A stretch of 64,000 bases of DNA from Brachyhypopomus gauderio (GCF_052324685.1 NC_135228.1:16529611-16593610), one strand, 5' to 3'; counted from the first letter of the stretch, positions 32,743 to 44,483 are shown. Program-made: numbers and translations. Notes: generated by a model from the letters alone, not told the origin.

Positions 32743-33364
32743 TGTTGAGGGCTGACCACGTTCCCACCACTTCAGCCCAGCGTGTTCGTTCGATTGTAGG
32801 AGAAAACAGGAGCCACCAGCCAAATTGTTGCAATGCTATCAAAAGGCTTTATTAAAAACAGAGATATCTCGGGAGAATCTCAGAGACACCAACACTACCT
32901 GTGCATCAGAGAATTCTCAAAGAGTATGATTAGATGCAGTCATTATATACTGTTTTCTCCACCCCTCCGCTCACTGCTCTTCTATACCTTACATGGTAAT
33001 GTTATTCAAGCATACCACACTTCTCCTTCTTTTTCTGCAACCCCAACACTTTTCCCTGATAGACTTATGGTCCTTGTCTATGGACTGATGGGTCGGCAAG
33101 AGGCCACCATACATGAAGATGCTGTAAATTCATATTTTCCCCAACGTCGGCATGATCAGGCCTACACCTGCTTTTTCAATCTCACTCTACAGTGTGGTTT
33201 CGCAACATCCCCTTCCAGAGTTCGCAGCTCGGACACCTCTTAAAACAGTCGTTACATTTTACTCCTATATTAAACAGTGATTACATTTTACTTCTATATC
33301 AAACAGTGGTTACATTTCACTTCTATATTATGTTAAAAGAATAAGCAAAAAACCCAAAATCACA
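32743..33364 (-). repeat. ERV 5' LTR
   Basis: 622 bp with TGT...ACA ends. Read on the minus strand, U3 carries three 29-bp repeats (33243-33329), a TATA box (cagtatataatg, about 32940-32951), and a polyadenylation signal (AATAAAGCC, about 32846-32856). U5 then ends CCCTCAACA at 32743. Confidence 0.8.
33243..33329. repeat. Three 29-bp direct repeats in ERV U3
   Basis: Units start at 33243, 33272 and 33301, each aaacagtNNttacattt(t/c)ac followed by tcctatatt or ttctatat. Repeats at this place are typical of retroviral enhancers. Confidence 0.85.
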
Positions 33365-34290
33365 ACGTCTATTCTGTGAACCATGTTGGCAAACTAAAAT
33401 GTTTATATGTTGTATGTATTTTGTATTTCATCGTTAGTGAGCGATTGAACATGTTGATAATTTATGTCGTGTTTTGCGGGTTTAATTGTCTTTCATATAG
33501 AATGTGAAGCGTACTAGGCGCAGCACATCCAGTTTAGCTGAAATGGTTAACTCTTAAAAATCCTCATGGTTTATTTTCACTTTAAACGTTTTAATGTGGA
33601 TAGAAGCGGTTCATTATTATTTGCAGATGCTAAGATTTCAAGATGTTAACATAAGCATATGTTAAGCAAAGTTACGAGTTTGTACATTCTGATCCTATGT
33701 GCTGCAGGTCAGGTTTTTGTGAGAGAGAGAAACGGAGCATTGAACATCTTGTTCAGGTTGGACACGTTGGATGGCGAGCCGAGCCCAGACCCTTGAACTG
33801 AGAGTTTTGTTCTGCATGAAGTAAACCATTGATTTCAAGACCGTTCACCACAGGCACTGAGTCACTTCGCGGTGCGGTAGGCTAAACTTGCACCTCCACA
33901 GTCGTAAGGAGTGGAGTACTTGCTCAACCCGGTGAATCCATTGGACATTGAACTGAGAACTGTGATCACTTTGAATTGTGGGTGTATATTTGATTTCCTT
34001 GTATACATACAATTTGAAATATTTGTTTTATTTTCAATTACCCGGGTAATACTTTTATATGTCTGACGCCACCAGTTTTCCTTTGTTGTGTTTTATATTA
34101 AATGGGAGTGTTATTTTCCTCTTCCAAACACACTTCTCATAATTCAGCGTGGTCTCTTGCTTATTTGGTTGCCTGGCTCTGCAGTCGAGACTAGCATCTT
34201 TCTGGTCGGCCCAATTGGGAAATTTCCCATTGCATGAATACTTAACCAGTAAGTCAGGTTTCTGGAACTGCACCCTTAATACGGGTTACA

Positions 34291-35132
34291 CTTGCACCTG
34301 TGCCGACAACTGTAGGTTTCTTAAGATCATAGAAGGACAACACTGGCGCTGAGGTGAGCATGGCCTTCACCCTCTCGAACGATCATTGCTGTATTTCAGT
34401 CCAAACCCAGGGTGTGTCCTTCTTCAGCAGCTCAGTTATAGGGTGAAGTACTGTTGAGAGACCAGGAAGGAATTTTCCCAGGTAGTTCACCATGCCTAAC
34501 ATTTGCCATAGTTCAGTGATGTTGGTAGGGCTAGGCAGCTGTGTGATAGCTTTGACTTTGTCCGTGTCTGGTTGGATTCCCTCTTTACTGATTATGTGGC
34601 CAAAGAATCGTATCTCAGATTTACTGAAGTTGCACTTGTCTTTATTGAGCTTCAGCCCAGATTTCCCCACTGTCTGCAGCTCAGCACTCAGGTACTTATC
34701 ATGGATTTCCTGATTTTTTCCAAAAATCAGGATGTCATCCATCACCACTACTACACCCTGATGGTCTTTCAATAGTGTGCTCATCTCTCGCTGGAAGATT
34801 TCTGGAGCAGAGGTGATCCCAAAGGGAAGGCGTCGGAAACAAAATCTTCCTATAGGAGTAATGAAAGTAGTTAACAACATTGAGCTGGGGTGGAGTGGTA
34901 TCTGCTAGAATCCACTTGATGCATCTAATGTAGAAAATACCTTTACCCCAGAGAGTTTAGGTGCAATGTCCTCTAGGGTAGGCAGTATGAAATGTTCACG
35001 CTTCACCGATTTGTTGAGCTTCTTCAAGTCAACACATATTCTAACTTTGCCGTTCTTTTTGATCACAGGCACCATCGGGGCACACCAATTGTTTGGCTGT
35101 CTGACCTCTTCAATAATGTCTAGTGACAGCAT
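34291..35132 (-). pseudogene. Gypsy relic III: reverse transcriptase
   Basis: Minus-strand RT in two frames: KVRICVDLKKLNKSVKREHF and FSTLDASSGF (34905-35132), then LTTFITPIGRFCFRRLPFGI, VVVMDDILIFG (the catalytic MDD, about 34735) and the connection domain to FYDLKKPTVV (34383-34880 and beyond). The frame breaks at about 34890. It joins the RNase H half at 27600-28417. Confidence 0.85.
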
Positions 35133-35142
35133 TCATTTAAGT

Positions 35143-36420
35143 TCATCCTCCACCTTTGGCAAGACAGAAAAAGGTACACGCCGTGGTGTTGTGAGAGTAC
35201 GGAATGGCTCCTTGCTTCAGTTCGATTTTCACTGGTCTACAGCTTAGAAGTCCCACTTCTTGGAAGACATTTGCCGTGATTTCGTTCACTCTCTTAACAA
35301 GACCCATTTCGAATGCAGCTGCTCTGCTAAGGAGGTTGCTCATATGTGAGCCATTTATGACATACATCCAAGACTTGTATCTGTTCCCCTTGTATGTACA
35401 TTTAGCTAAAAATTTCCCTAAGCATTTCAGTTGGCCCCCTGGACTGTAGACGGTAGTACCTGCATTCACCAGTGAGGGGCGCTGTGTCATATCTAAATAA
35501 GCACTGAGCGACAACACCGTAATGTCGGCCCCAGTGTCTATTTTAAACTCAGTTGGAGTGCCGTTCACTGAGATGCATACATTCCAGGTGTGGTTGGCAT
35601 TGTGTTTTTCATTCACCGAGCCTAAGAAGAATTCCCCTTGCTCTTCATGAGTTGTTACCTCCTTCACCATCTTTGTTTTGCACACTCTCTCGAAATGTCC
35701 CATTTTGTTGCATGTCCTACACAACTTGTTTCGTGCTGGGCACTGTTCTCGAACGCTGTGCGTCCTGCCGCATCTTGTGCAAGTCCGTCTTTCCATCTTG
35801 TCTCTCCCCTGCCTTCCCTGGCTCGTGCTGTTCACCCCTGTGTCTCCACGCCGTACCGGTTTGAACCTCACCTCTTCCACATGCTGCTCCGCCCTCAAAT
35901 TCGCTTGCTGCTTCTTAATTTGCACAGATTGGAGGGCGGTAGTTATGGCCTTTTCCAGTGTTAACTCTGACTCCAACTGGAGTTTCTGTGATACTTCCAG
36001 GTCGGTCAATCCCATCACTATCCTGTCCCTGATATGTTCGTCTTTAGCTGCGCCAAATTCACAGTAATCAGCCAGCTCGTAGAGGCTGTGCACAAACGAC
36101 TCTACTGGCTCTCCACTGTTCTGAACTCGTCTATGAAAACACGTGCATTCATGAATTACGTTGCGCTTGGGCACAAAATGCTCGTCAAATTTGGCTACCA
36201 CTGCGTCATAGCTCTCTGCGTCGCCTTCACCTAACGCAAACGAATTAAACACTGGTTCTGCCTCAACACCCATGGCGTACAATAGTGAATTCACCTGCAC
36301 TTATCCGGTATCTTTGTCCAGCTTCGATGCCACTCTGAATCGGGAAAACCTTTGTCTCCACAATGGCCATGACGACGGCTGGGAAAAGTCAAACGGGTCC
36401 GGGGGTGAAAACTTGGACAT
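35143..36420 (-). pseudogene. Gypsy relic III: Gag with zinc knuckles and protease
   Basis: The Gag ATG is at 36420 (MSKFSPPDPFDFSQP), with an in-frame stop about 39 codons in. The rest is open: a capsid-like helix region, two knuckles (CTRCGRTHSVREQC and CRTCNKMGHFERVC), then protease KIDTGADITVLSLSA. A primer-site-like cttctgacacca (36472-36483, minus TGGTGTCAGAAG) precedes the LTR. Confidence 0.85.
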
Positions 36421-36483
36421 AATTTTTTTTTTCCGTTGTCCAAAATCCTTGGAATTCGTCGGTCCTTTAGACTTCTGACACCA

Positions 36484-36750
36484 TGTAATGAACTTGACTC
36501 AGCAGCCCACTGGAAGTTTCTGTAACCTTCTTTATTGACGTACTCAAGGAACTGACATGCCTACACTCCCGCTCTCAGTTCCCGCTCTGTCTGACCACAC
36601 CCCCAACACCAGTTAACTCCCATTCAAACCCCATGACTCACACTGACTCCAAACGTACACTGTGATATCAGTACAGACATCAAGGCATGGTCAAGTGCAG
36701 AGAGTGAGCACGACAGTATGTATGGTGGCCAGGGTTGAGCCAGCAGCTAA
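36484..36750 (-). repeat. 5' LTR of Gypsy relic III (right end unresolved)
   Basis: The plus-strand start tgtaatgaac directly abuts the primer site. A minus-strand AATAAAG (tctttattgac near 36528) is present. The right edge against Gypsy relic II is not clear. Confidence 0.5.
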
Positions 36751-36789
36751 ATGAGTTGCCAGGAGAAAAACATGTTGCCAGGAGAGACA

Positions 36790-37610
36790 GAACCATAGAG
36801 AGCCACTGATACCAACGCCATACCCGGGCCGACCATGGCAGAAGTGTGGAGTGGATCTGTTCCCACTAAGAAATAAAACCTACCTGCTGGTGGTGGATTA
36901 CGCGTCAAGGTATGTGGAGATCGCTCTGCTAACTCCCACAAAATCTGATGATGGATCACTTCACATGAAGGATCACTTCACATGAAGTCGATTTTTGCAC
37001 GTCACGGGATCTGCGTCTGGTCACGGATAACAGGCCACAGTTCTCGGGAGCTGCCTTTGCTGGATTTGCAGAGTCATATGGGTTCCGCCATGTGACCAGC
37101 AGTCCAAGATACCCCCAGGGCAATGCTGAAGCGGAACGCGCAGTACAGACCGTGAAGATGCTCCTGAAGAAGTAGGATGATCCTTATCTTGCTTTGCTTG
37201 CGTATAGAGCTACCCCACTACAAAATGGGTACAGTCCAGGTCAGCTTCTCATGGGACAGAGGCTTCGTTCCACCGTGCCTGTTCTTCCTGCACTGCTAGT
37301 TCCTGCTTTTCCAGATAGAGATTCTGTGATGCTGAAGGAGAGAGTGAGAAAGATGAAGGATGCGCAGCAGTATAATCTGCAACACCGTACTCAGAATCTT
37401 GACCGACTCGCTCCTGGCCAGGATGTGTGGGTCACAGACCAAAGAACAGCTGGAACTGTCATTGGGGGCCACACCACACCCCGCTCATATTTGGTGGAGG
37501 GACCTCATGGGATCATCAGGCGAAACCATCGCCATCTTATCACCATGCAGTCTTCCCGGGAACAGAGTGGTGACGAAGCAGCTGAGCATATTCAGGGAGG
37601 GGTTCCAGTA
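36790..37610 (+). pseudogene. Gypsy relic II: integrase
   Basis: Resumes the plus-strand element: PGRPWQKCGVDLFPL and LLVVDYASRYVEIALL (first core D), RDLRLVTDNRPQFSG (second D), SPRYPQGNAEAERAVQTVK (the E), then a C-terminal part RNHRHLITMQSS. A frameshift near 36975 and a stop near 37172 break it. The 9.6 kb between this and the RNase H half is the nested minus-strand insertion. Confidence 0.85.
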
Positions 37611-38380
37611 TATATGTATATATGAGTTTCAGTGTATGAGACGGCTGGTTCTGGGTTGGGGGCTGGTCGGGCCCGGTCCACTCCCGGCTGCTCCCCTGTG
37701 GTTACTGCTCCACTCCAAAGGGGGGGCGCCTTGAGGTTCCGGGGCCCGGCCTGGTGCAACGGCATGGGGGCGGTTGGCCCGCTCCCCTGGGCAGTTGTGG
37801 TCCGGGGCGGCTCGGGGCTCCTCGGCGGGAGGGGGGCCCTGCCGGGTGGTGGGTGGTTTTCCGTGGTGCATGGCGCTGGGGCTTTGCTACTGGCCCATGG
37901 TGGGGGGGGCCATCCTGGGGGGGCTCTGTTTCCTCTGGTTCCCTTGGACCTGGGCTCCTTGGCTGTGGGGGCGCTGTCCGGGGTCTCACACTCCCACCTA
38001 CGGGGGCGGGCATGCGAGGGTCACTGGGAAGTGCGGCCCTGGGACTCCACTGCTCCTGGAGGGGCCGTGGTCGGGTGGGATTCCCGGGTCTTTCTCTGCC
38101 TACCTCTAACCTCTGGGGGAATGTTGTCGCAGCTATCTACCCTAGAGTAAGTAAAGTACATTCAGTACATTTATCCTATGTTGCACTACTAGGTTACACA
38201 TAAACACACACTCACACATACACATACATCACGTTATTTGTGCTAAATGTCTTAGGTACACTTTCTGCTTTACTTTGCTGTGGTCATTCGAGCTTGTTGT
38301 GTTTTTTATTTATTTATATATATATATAATTTTTTTTTCTCCCCTGCCCTTCTGTTTTTTCCCCCTTTTTTTTCTACCCC
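37611..38380. other. GC-rich then AT-rich unassigned repeat sequence
   Basis: 37640-38110 is strongly G-rich on the plus strand with no recognisable protein. 38190-38230 is CA-rich and 38300-38380 is a TA/T-rich low-complexity run. It may be a decayed interspersed element. No gene is supported. Confidence 0.4.
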
Positions 38381-39334
38381 TTGTCACGGTGAGGCGGCCC
38401 CCTACCGGTCGCCTCCGTCCACAGCGACTGTTGTTGTTGTTTTGTTACGTTGTGTGCGTCCCTCAGGTGGGCGGAGCCCGTGATCCGTCTCACCTGAGGG
38501 TCGTTTGTTTGCCTATACATGTCTTGTCTTTGTACCAGTTGACCGCTGGCTCTATTGCACGGGTTTTTGGTTTGCACACTTTCAGTTAAACCATTCTTTT
38601 TCCCTGAGACTTGGCGTGATCGCTTCCTTTTTAGTCGTTCACCCTGCCCGTCACACCCCTCTTTTCTTGGTCCACCTAACCCCAATAATTATCACTTTAC
38701 ATATTGTTATAATTGTTATAATTGTCATTTGATCATTTGAACTGTACATAAAATCAAAGTTGTCCTCCAAAAATGGGGGGAGGTGGGCCATTTAATTAAA
38801 AAAAAAAAAGGGGAGGAGTTTCAAAACAACCTTCACCTGGACATCCCGCGGCAGGGCCACCAGAGCAGAAGGTTTCGGAACCGCCATCCACTCCTACACT
38901 CAGAATGAGGTTTGGGAGAGCTGTAGTAAGGCCAGTCCGGTTAGATTTATAATTGTTTGCCATAGACTAGAACATAAATAAATAGATACAAAACAAAAGA
39001 GTGAAGTTAGCCTAGGAAAAGGGGAAAAAAAGCAGACTCAAGTTGTGTAAAACAATGTGCCTGATAGTGTGTTAACCATTTGTGTGTTTTTGCACTGGTT
39101 GAAATGTGAATGTTCAAGTCTCAGGGTTAAGAGTTAGTACAGACAATACAGGGTTATTTTTTGTTGTATCTGAAATGTATTGTTCTGGGATAAGTTTAAA
39201 CCACAGTGTGTGTTGTATGCGTGTCATTGTTCAGATGCAGATAGGATCAGACCTTCTAGCCACAGGGGCAGAATAATCCCCTAAGGTCCTGCAGAATCAA
39301 TGGCAGTCTACCCGTTGATTCCAGAAAGGGGAGA
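38381..39334. other. Unassigned, possibly 3' part of Gypsy relic II and an LTR relic
   Basis: 38385 begins tgtcacggtgaggcggcccc, resembling the reverse of the LTR end at 23195-23218 (gggccccctcaccgtgaca). No partner end or duplication is found. 38800-39330 has no clear frame, but ends in a purine tract, gaaaggggaga (39324-39334), like a polypurine tract. Confidence 0.3.
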
Positions 39335-39411
39335 TGTGGTGTAACCGAGATATTGGGGGAGGGCCTCAGTGTCTGGGAATTATGACGTGTACTACTATGC
39401 GACAGAGCACA
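39335..39411 (+). repeat. Possible start of the 3' LTR of Gypsy relic II
   Basis: tgtggtgtaaccgag follows a purine-rich tract, as an LTR start would. It is cut short by the minus-strand LTR that begins near 39412. Confidence 0.35.
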
Positions 39412-39713
39412 TGTAAGGTTTAATAAAGAGTCACGCTATACTTGCAGTTGGACTCATGCAAGTGTTTATTACAAAGCCATGACAAAGGCAATGTCGAGAG
39501 AACCAGGCAGAGAGATCATACACAGAGAAGTGAATCAGAGTAAACGCTCAGTATGCAAACTTGTTAAGAATGGCAATACTTCGCAATGAGCAAGAGGGCT
39601 AGGCGGTGTTAAATATGCCTGTCAATCATGCTTAATGACAAACAGCTGGGCCGTACTAAAACTCAGAGGAGTCAGACCTCTGGTGGCGAGACCGGGGAGT
39701 GCAGGATCTGACA
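39412..39713 (-). repeat. 3' LTR of a minus-strand chromodomain Gypsy
   Basis: On the minus strand it starts TGTCAGATCCTGCACTCC just after a polypurine tract (ATGGGGGATGG, 39714-39724) and includes an AATAAAC signal near 39463. The left edge (tgtaagg, 39412) is tentative. Confidence 0.6.
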
Positions 39714-40178
39714 CCATCCCCCATCGAACGGGTGGCGGTGACGGGGCCGGCCTCTAGGCTGAGGTGCAGGTGGACCAGGATGGGAGGCGTGAAAGTCATG
39801 GATGAGGGACGGGGCCAGGATGTTCTCAGCTTTTTCCAAGCTGCTCTCCTCCGGGTCGCACCCCTCCCAATCCACTAAATACTGTAGCACACCGCCCCGG
39901 CGACGAGAATCCAGCAGCGTGTTGACCAGGTAGGTTGGAGCACCGTCGATCTCCAGGGGAGCCGGGGGTTCAGGCAAAGGGGAAGGAGACAGACTGGAAG
40001 GTAGAGCAGGCTTCAACAGAGACACATGGAACGTAGGGCATATGCGATAGTGAGGTGGGAGCTGCAACCTGTAAGACACTGGATTGACCTGGAGGATGAT
40101 CTTGAAAGGACCTACGTACCGGGGGTTGAGCTTTTTACAATGTGTCTTAAGGCGGAGATCCTTAGTAGACAGCCACAC
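39714..40178 (-). pseudogene. Chromodomain Gypsy integrase C-terminus
   Basis: Minus-strand frame with the integrase tail ([50 protein letters not shown]) followed by a chromodomain ([30 protein letters not shown]). It runs into the LTR. It is a relative of, but distinct from, the element at 4938-8435. Everything upstream of this part is missing. Confidence 0.85.
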
Positions 40179-40194
40179 CTAAAATCTAATCACA

Positions 40195-40495
40195 TCTAAA
40201 ATGGAAATGTAAATGTGCCATATTTTGTCAATTGTGATTTTTCACCGCAATCGAAATTTGTCCGCCGCTTTTTAACCATGTGTGCAGTTAGAACACACAC
40301 ACACTAGTGATTTCTAGGGGGCTGTGGTGCAAACATGCCCAGAGCGGTGGGCAGCCCTAGCCCGGCGCCCGGGGAGCAGTTGGGGTTAACTGGCTTGCTC
40401 AAGGGGACCTCAGTCATTGCCTCAGGTCTGGTAATCGAACCCACGACCCTCCGGTCACAAGACCAGTTCCCTACCACCAGGCCATGACTGCGCTC
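40195..40495 (-). mobile_element. SINE-like repeat with tRNA-type B box
   Basis: Contains cccagagcggtgggcagcc and a reversed B box, aatcgaacccacgaccctcc (about 40434-40453). The same module at 47895-48165 also lies just upstream of a HERO-like relic. Confidence 0.55.
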
Positions 40496-40609
40496 AGGTC
40501 TTGTACCTGGTGAGATGCAGGAGGAGCCCGGCCAAGAGGCAACCCTCAGAGCCTCGTCCCTCCACATGCCTTAGACTCTCAATCCCAGCAGAGTAATTCC
40601 ACAGCAGCA

Positions 40610-42475
40610 GATAAAGTGGCCCCCAGCCAGCAAGAGGAGTGAGTGGCAGCAGTTTGACAAGGATGTGTCAAAGATCATCCAGACCACAGCCAAAGAAGAT
40701 GTGAAAGGAGATGTGAACAGCCGACTTGCATCGATGACCACCATCATCATCAGATACGCCTCAGAAAGATTTGGGAAGGTGGACAAAGGAAAATCAAAAC
40801 CCACTTCTTACATAATGAGCCGAAGGGCCACCGGAAACATCATCTGCATCAGGAGCTTTGCACCCTCAAGAAGCAGTATAAGGCTGCAACTGAGGAGGAG
40901 AAGCAACACTTAGCAGAACTGAAGAACATCCTGTGCAAGACGTTGATGAGTCTTCACAGAGCAGAGTGGCACCGGAGACGGGGGAGAGAAAGGGCAAGGA
41001 AGCGAGCGACTTTCATCGCCAAACATTTTGGCTTTACCAAACAACTGCTAGGGGACAAGCGCAGTGGCTGGCTTGAGTGCTCTATAGAGCAAGAAACCGA
41101 TTGCTCCAGGATACTGTGAGTGATCCGCTGAGAGACCTGGAACTGGAGCCCAACAACGCTCTCATCAGCCCAGATCTACCAACAACGAAGTTCAACATGA
41201 AGGAGCCAATCCTGAAGGAGGTTGAAGAGGTCATCAAGAGGGCCCGCCCGGCATCAGCCCGTCTAAAAGCGCTGCCTGGAGCTTCTATGGCACCTATGGA
41301 GGATCCTGAAGGTGAGTTGGAGAAGGGGAAAAGTGGCCGACCAGTGGAGGTTTGCTGAAAGTGTTTGGATACACAAAGAGGAGAACTCACAAGACATCAG
41401 TCAGTTTTATGTAATCTCACTGCTGTGTGGGGAAGGGAAGGTGTTGTTCAGCATCATTGCACCAAGATTGACGGAGTTTCTCCTCAAGAACAGCTACATT
41501 GACCCATCAGTACAGAAGGGAGGGATCTCTGCTCTTGGCTGCCTGGAACACACTGGGGCCATCATGTAACTCATCAGAGAGGCCCATGACTATGGCAACA
41601 GGGAGCATGGACAAGGTGGGAGAGAGCACTACAGTGTAGGATCACCTGGACAAACATGTTGTAGCCAGATTTCCAGCGGGTCCGCTTCCCGGTGCAAGCT
41701 GTCTACGATGCCCTGCCAAGTCCAGTGAACCTCCATGTGTAAAGGAAAAGTGAAACCCCTTTCTGCCCACTGTGCTCTGGTAGAGGCTCCTTAAAACACC
41801 TCCTCAGTGGCTGCCCAAAGGCTCTGGCAGATGGTTGCTATCACTGGCGCCATGAACCTGGCAGTCGCTGAGAGCGTAACCTCAGTCATTAGCTGTAGCA
41901 AGAACCATTATGCGCCAAAGAAGGCAATTTCCTTTGTTAAAGCTTGAGAAAAACCCAGAGAAAACCAACATGCAACATCAGGCCTACTCCACACAGCATC
42001 TGACTGGCAGCTGCAGGTTGACGTGGGTAAGCAGCTGAGGTTCCCCCAGCACATCGCAACAACATCCCTCTGCCCAGATATGATCATGACCTCTCAGGCT
42101 TCAAAACAGCTGATCATACTGGAGCTGACAGTGCCCTGGGAAGAAAACATTGAGGAAGCCAATGAGAGGAAGAGGGTGAAGTACCAGAAACTGGTGGAGG
42201 AGTCCAGGGAATGAGCCTGGAAGACGGTATATGAGCCTATAGAGGTCGGCTGCAGGGGATTTGCAGAGCGGTCTCTGTGCAAGGTCCTCGGCCGCCTTGG
42301 CATCATAGGAGCCACAAAGAAAAGGGCCATCAAGTCCACAAGCGAAGCTGCCGAAAAGGCCACCAGATTGCTTTGGATGAAGAGGGCAGATCCATGGGTT
42401 GCTACTGGGACGCAAGTCGGGGCTTGATCACCCCCGGCTGGGTCACCTGGGTAAGGGTGTATGATGTTGTATGAG
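40610..42475 (+). pseudogene. R2/HERO-like non-LTR retrotransposon relic 1
   Basis: Frames in order: an N-terminal part (KKDVKGDVNSRLASMTT-like), FGFTKQLLGDKRSG, the RT start (NALISPDLPTTKFN, FVISLLCGEGKVLF-like), then a gap where the catalytic RT core should be. Next is a zinc motif CPLCSGRGSLKHLLSGC (41764-41815) and a restriction-like endonuclease signature, LCPDMIM ... ILELTVPWEE (42070-42145). A C-terminal endonuclease with CPLC-H-C motif is the hallmark of R2-type elements. Many frameshifts. Confidence 0.8.
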
Positions 42476-42711
42476 TCTCTATCGCCTGCGTTACTAAGTA
42501 GACAAGCTAATCAATTTGCAGGGAGAAGCACGATTAATTTAAACTCTGGACCTCACTATAGGTTACTGGCAGTTGACGGCATTCTTTTATCCCCTGGCAT
42601 CATTGCCCATCACCTGGTGTAACAGTTCCAACAGTGACACCTAGCCACGTGTTTGTTGTTTTGTTTTGTTTTTGTTCTGCCCCTTGTTCAATTGTCCCTT
42701 CATGGGCTTAG

Positions 42712-43487
42712 TGTCAGGGTTGGACCCAGGCACGTTCCTCCGGTCGCCACAAGGAGGAGCCCGCAAGCTAGACCTGGGGGCAATTAGACACAATAGGCTA
42801 CAGGTGTTTGCAGCCTACTTAATGTGAGCAACTTCAGCAGTTCATTGCTGAAGTTGTTTGTTGTCACTACACTCACAGCCCAAGCCATTGTTCTCTAGGT
42901 GTTGTTCTCTCTCTGCGTTTCATTCGCCTGCTCTCTAGTTTTTCTCCCTGAGTGTTCAGTCTCTCTCTCTTTATCTGTCTTCTTCTTTGCTGTTTCTCTT
43001 TTCCTTAATTTCTATGTTGGTTTGTCTTCCAGTGTTCTGGTTGACAGACCGACAGGTATCCCAGGTAGAAGTTCTAGGTCTTGTACCTAAGCTTCATATC
43101 CCCTCCCTCATCTCTTATTTCCTCTTAGACACGTTGAGCTGTTCTCCGTGTGTTTTTGGTTTTCCTCCGTTCTTTCATTGTATTGATGCGTTGATTATTA
43201 TCCATGTGTTTTCTGTTGTTTACTTACCTGGTGTGGTTATGTCGAGATTCCTCTGTAGCGTTGAGCTGTTTTTCCCTTTGGGGTTTTTGTTTTGGTTTTC
43301 CCGCAATCGCGGAGGTTTGTTTGCCGTTTTTGGCATTTTCATTTGAGGTCTTTTGGTTTTGGTTTTCCCGCATTCGCGGAGGTTTACGTTTGCTGGTTTT
43401 GGCATTTATTAGTAGTGGGTTTGCACTTGAGTCCTACACTCCTCAAAACCAGCGCGACACCGGTGTGTTCGGGGGTGCCGCGTTACA
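42712..43487 (+). mobile_element. Solo LTR (776 bp)
   Basis: TGTCAGGG...GTTACA ends. A 5-bp duplication cttag lies at 42707-42711 and 43488-43492. Block A has the empty site. It contains two copies of ggttttcccgca(a/t)tcgcggaggttt (about 43296 and 43360). Strand is assumed. Confidence 0.85.
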
Positions 43488-43558
43488 CTTAGGGCCCCTT
43501 TGATCAGGGACATGGCCATCTTTTATCTATGTTGGACATAGCTGGGCTACTTTGCACC

Positions 43559-43729
43559 AGAGGTGTCAATTCCAGGTTCAGAAAATAAAAGTCCTCACCA
43601 GGATTTTGCTCAGGTTTCCTGGATAGTGTTGATTCCACTCATTTTACCTGGATTGCACTAATTAGAAAATCTAGCAAGCTTGAGCAAAATCCTGGTGAGG
43701 ACTTTCTGAACCTGGAATTGACACCTCTG
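43559..43729. mobile_element. 171-bp foldback MITE, copy 1
   Basis: Ends cagaggtgtcaattccagg and cctggaattgacacctctg. The arms continue with cctcaccaggattttgctc. Flanks ctttgcac (43551-43558) and atttgcac (43730-43737) differ at one base. Block A reads ctttgcac once, which confirms the insertion and that the first base of the right copy mutated. An 8-bp duplication suggests hAT. Confidence 0.9.
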
Positions 43730-44483
43730 ATTTGCACACATTTGTCAGTTTCTATAGGCTTGAATTCATTGCATGTGTTTCCAGTGTGAACCTGCAGTAA
43801 CTGTATTAGTGCATGCTCATTTTTCTCTCCGTGAAGGTTGGTTTGAACATTACATGACAATAAAGACCATACCTTGAAAACAATGCAGGTCAAGGTATTA
43901 AGATGTCATTATTACAAATACTGACAGGGCCACAGGTTTCAATTGCATAATGCAGGAGTGGCCAACCTGCGGCTCGCGAGCCACATGCGGCTCTTTGCCT
44001 GGTTTCATGCGGCTCCCCAGCCGGTCCACACTCTCACCTGCACTAACGGTCTGTGCCGTGGCCCGGTTACCTCATCAGCTCTGAGGGCGACACACTGTTA
44101 CATCTTCGTGCTGCGCGGTTTGTTTACAAGCCTAGCGAGCCGCTAATACCTTTAAAACCGGCGTAGTGGAAAACGGGAGACTAGCGGCATAAAGTATCTG
44201 TGCTATTGTGATTGTGCTTCGAGTTTCGTTGGTGAGACGCGGTCTTCTGTCACACGTTTTGGGATAAACCATATATGAGGTGCAGCAAAGCCACCGCACA
44301 CGACCGAGGGAGCTTCAAAACTACCGCCGCTGTCTGTTCTCTTCTTCCTAAAGGTGAGCGCAGGTCAGTGGCATTGTTGATAAACTGAGTTTATCCACTT
44401 TTTACAGTTGCATACATAACAGAGCTCGTAGTGTGCTCCAAACGTGACAAAGTCCTGAAGCATATCACGCCTTATGTTTATAT

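Larger units (their letters stand above)
28994..33364 (-). mobile_element. Endogenous retrovirus, internally deleted, with one full LTR
   Basis: Flanked by a 4-bp duplication acgt (28990-28993 and 33365-33368). The right (5') LTR is 32743-33364. The left (3') LTR is reduced to about 20 bp (tgttgagggctgaccacgttc). Next to the 5' LTR, the plus strand reads gtcggggtcacca, which has the CCA end of a tRNA primer site. Gag and protease are present. RT, RNase H, integrase and envelope are absent, so it is defective. The overall style is that of fish retroviruses related to the gamma/epsilon group, which is an inference. Confidence 0.8.
28418..34290. mobile_element. LTR-like insertion with TGTAACCC/GGGTTACA ends, carrying an ERV
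   Basis: Splits RNase H of Gypsy relic III between TVVGTGA and SSYGLG. Plus-strand ends are tgtaaccc and gggttaca. The flanking minus-strand words CAAG and CCAG suggest a 4-bp duplication with one change. Without the ERV (28994-33368) it is about 1.5 kb with no coding frame, so I infer a solo LTR; the other possibility is a short-TIR DNA element. Confidence 0.5.
42498..43952. repeat. Segmental duplication block B, part 1 (with two insertions)
   Basis: Matches 20311-20740 once 42712-43492 and 43559-43737 are removed. It starts immediately after the HERO relic. Confidence 0.85.

Noticed and set aside
37632..38203. Glycine/tryptophan-rich frames in the G-rich stretch
   Set aside because: Composition-driven open frames in all phases, with no domain and no conserved start.
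26794..38783. 19-bp word ctccaaaaatggggggagg shared by 26794-26812 and 38765-38783
   Set aside because: The match does not extend clearly beyond the word, so it is not enough to claim a duplicated Gypsy segment.
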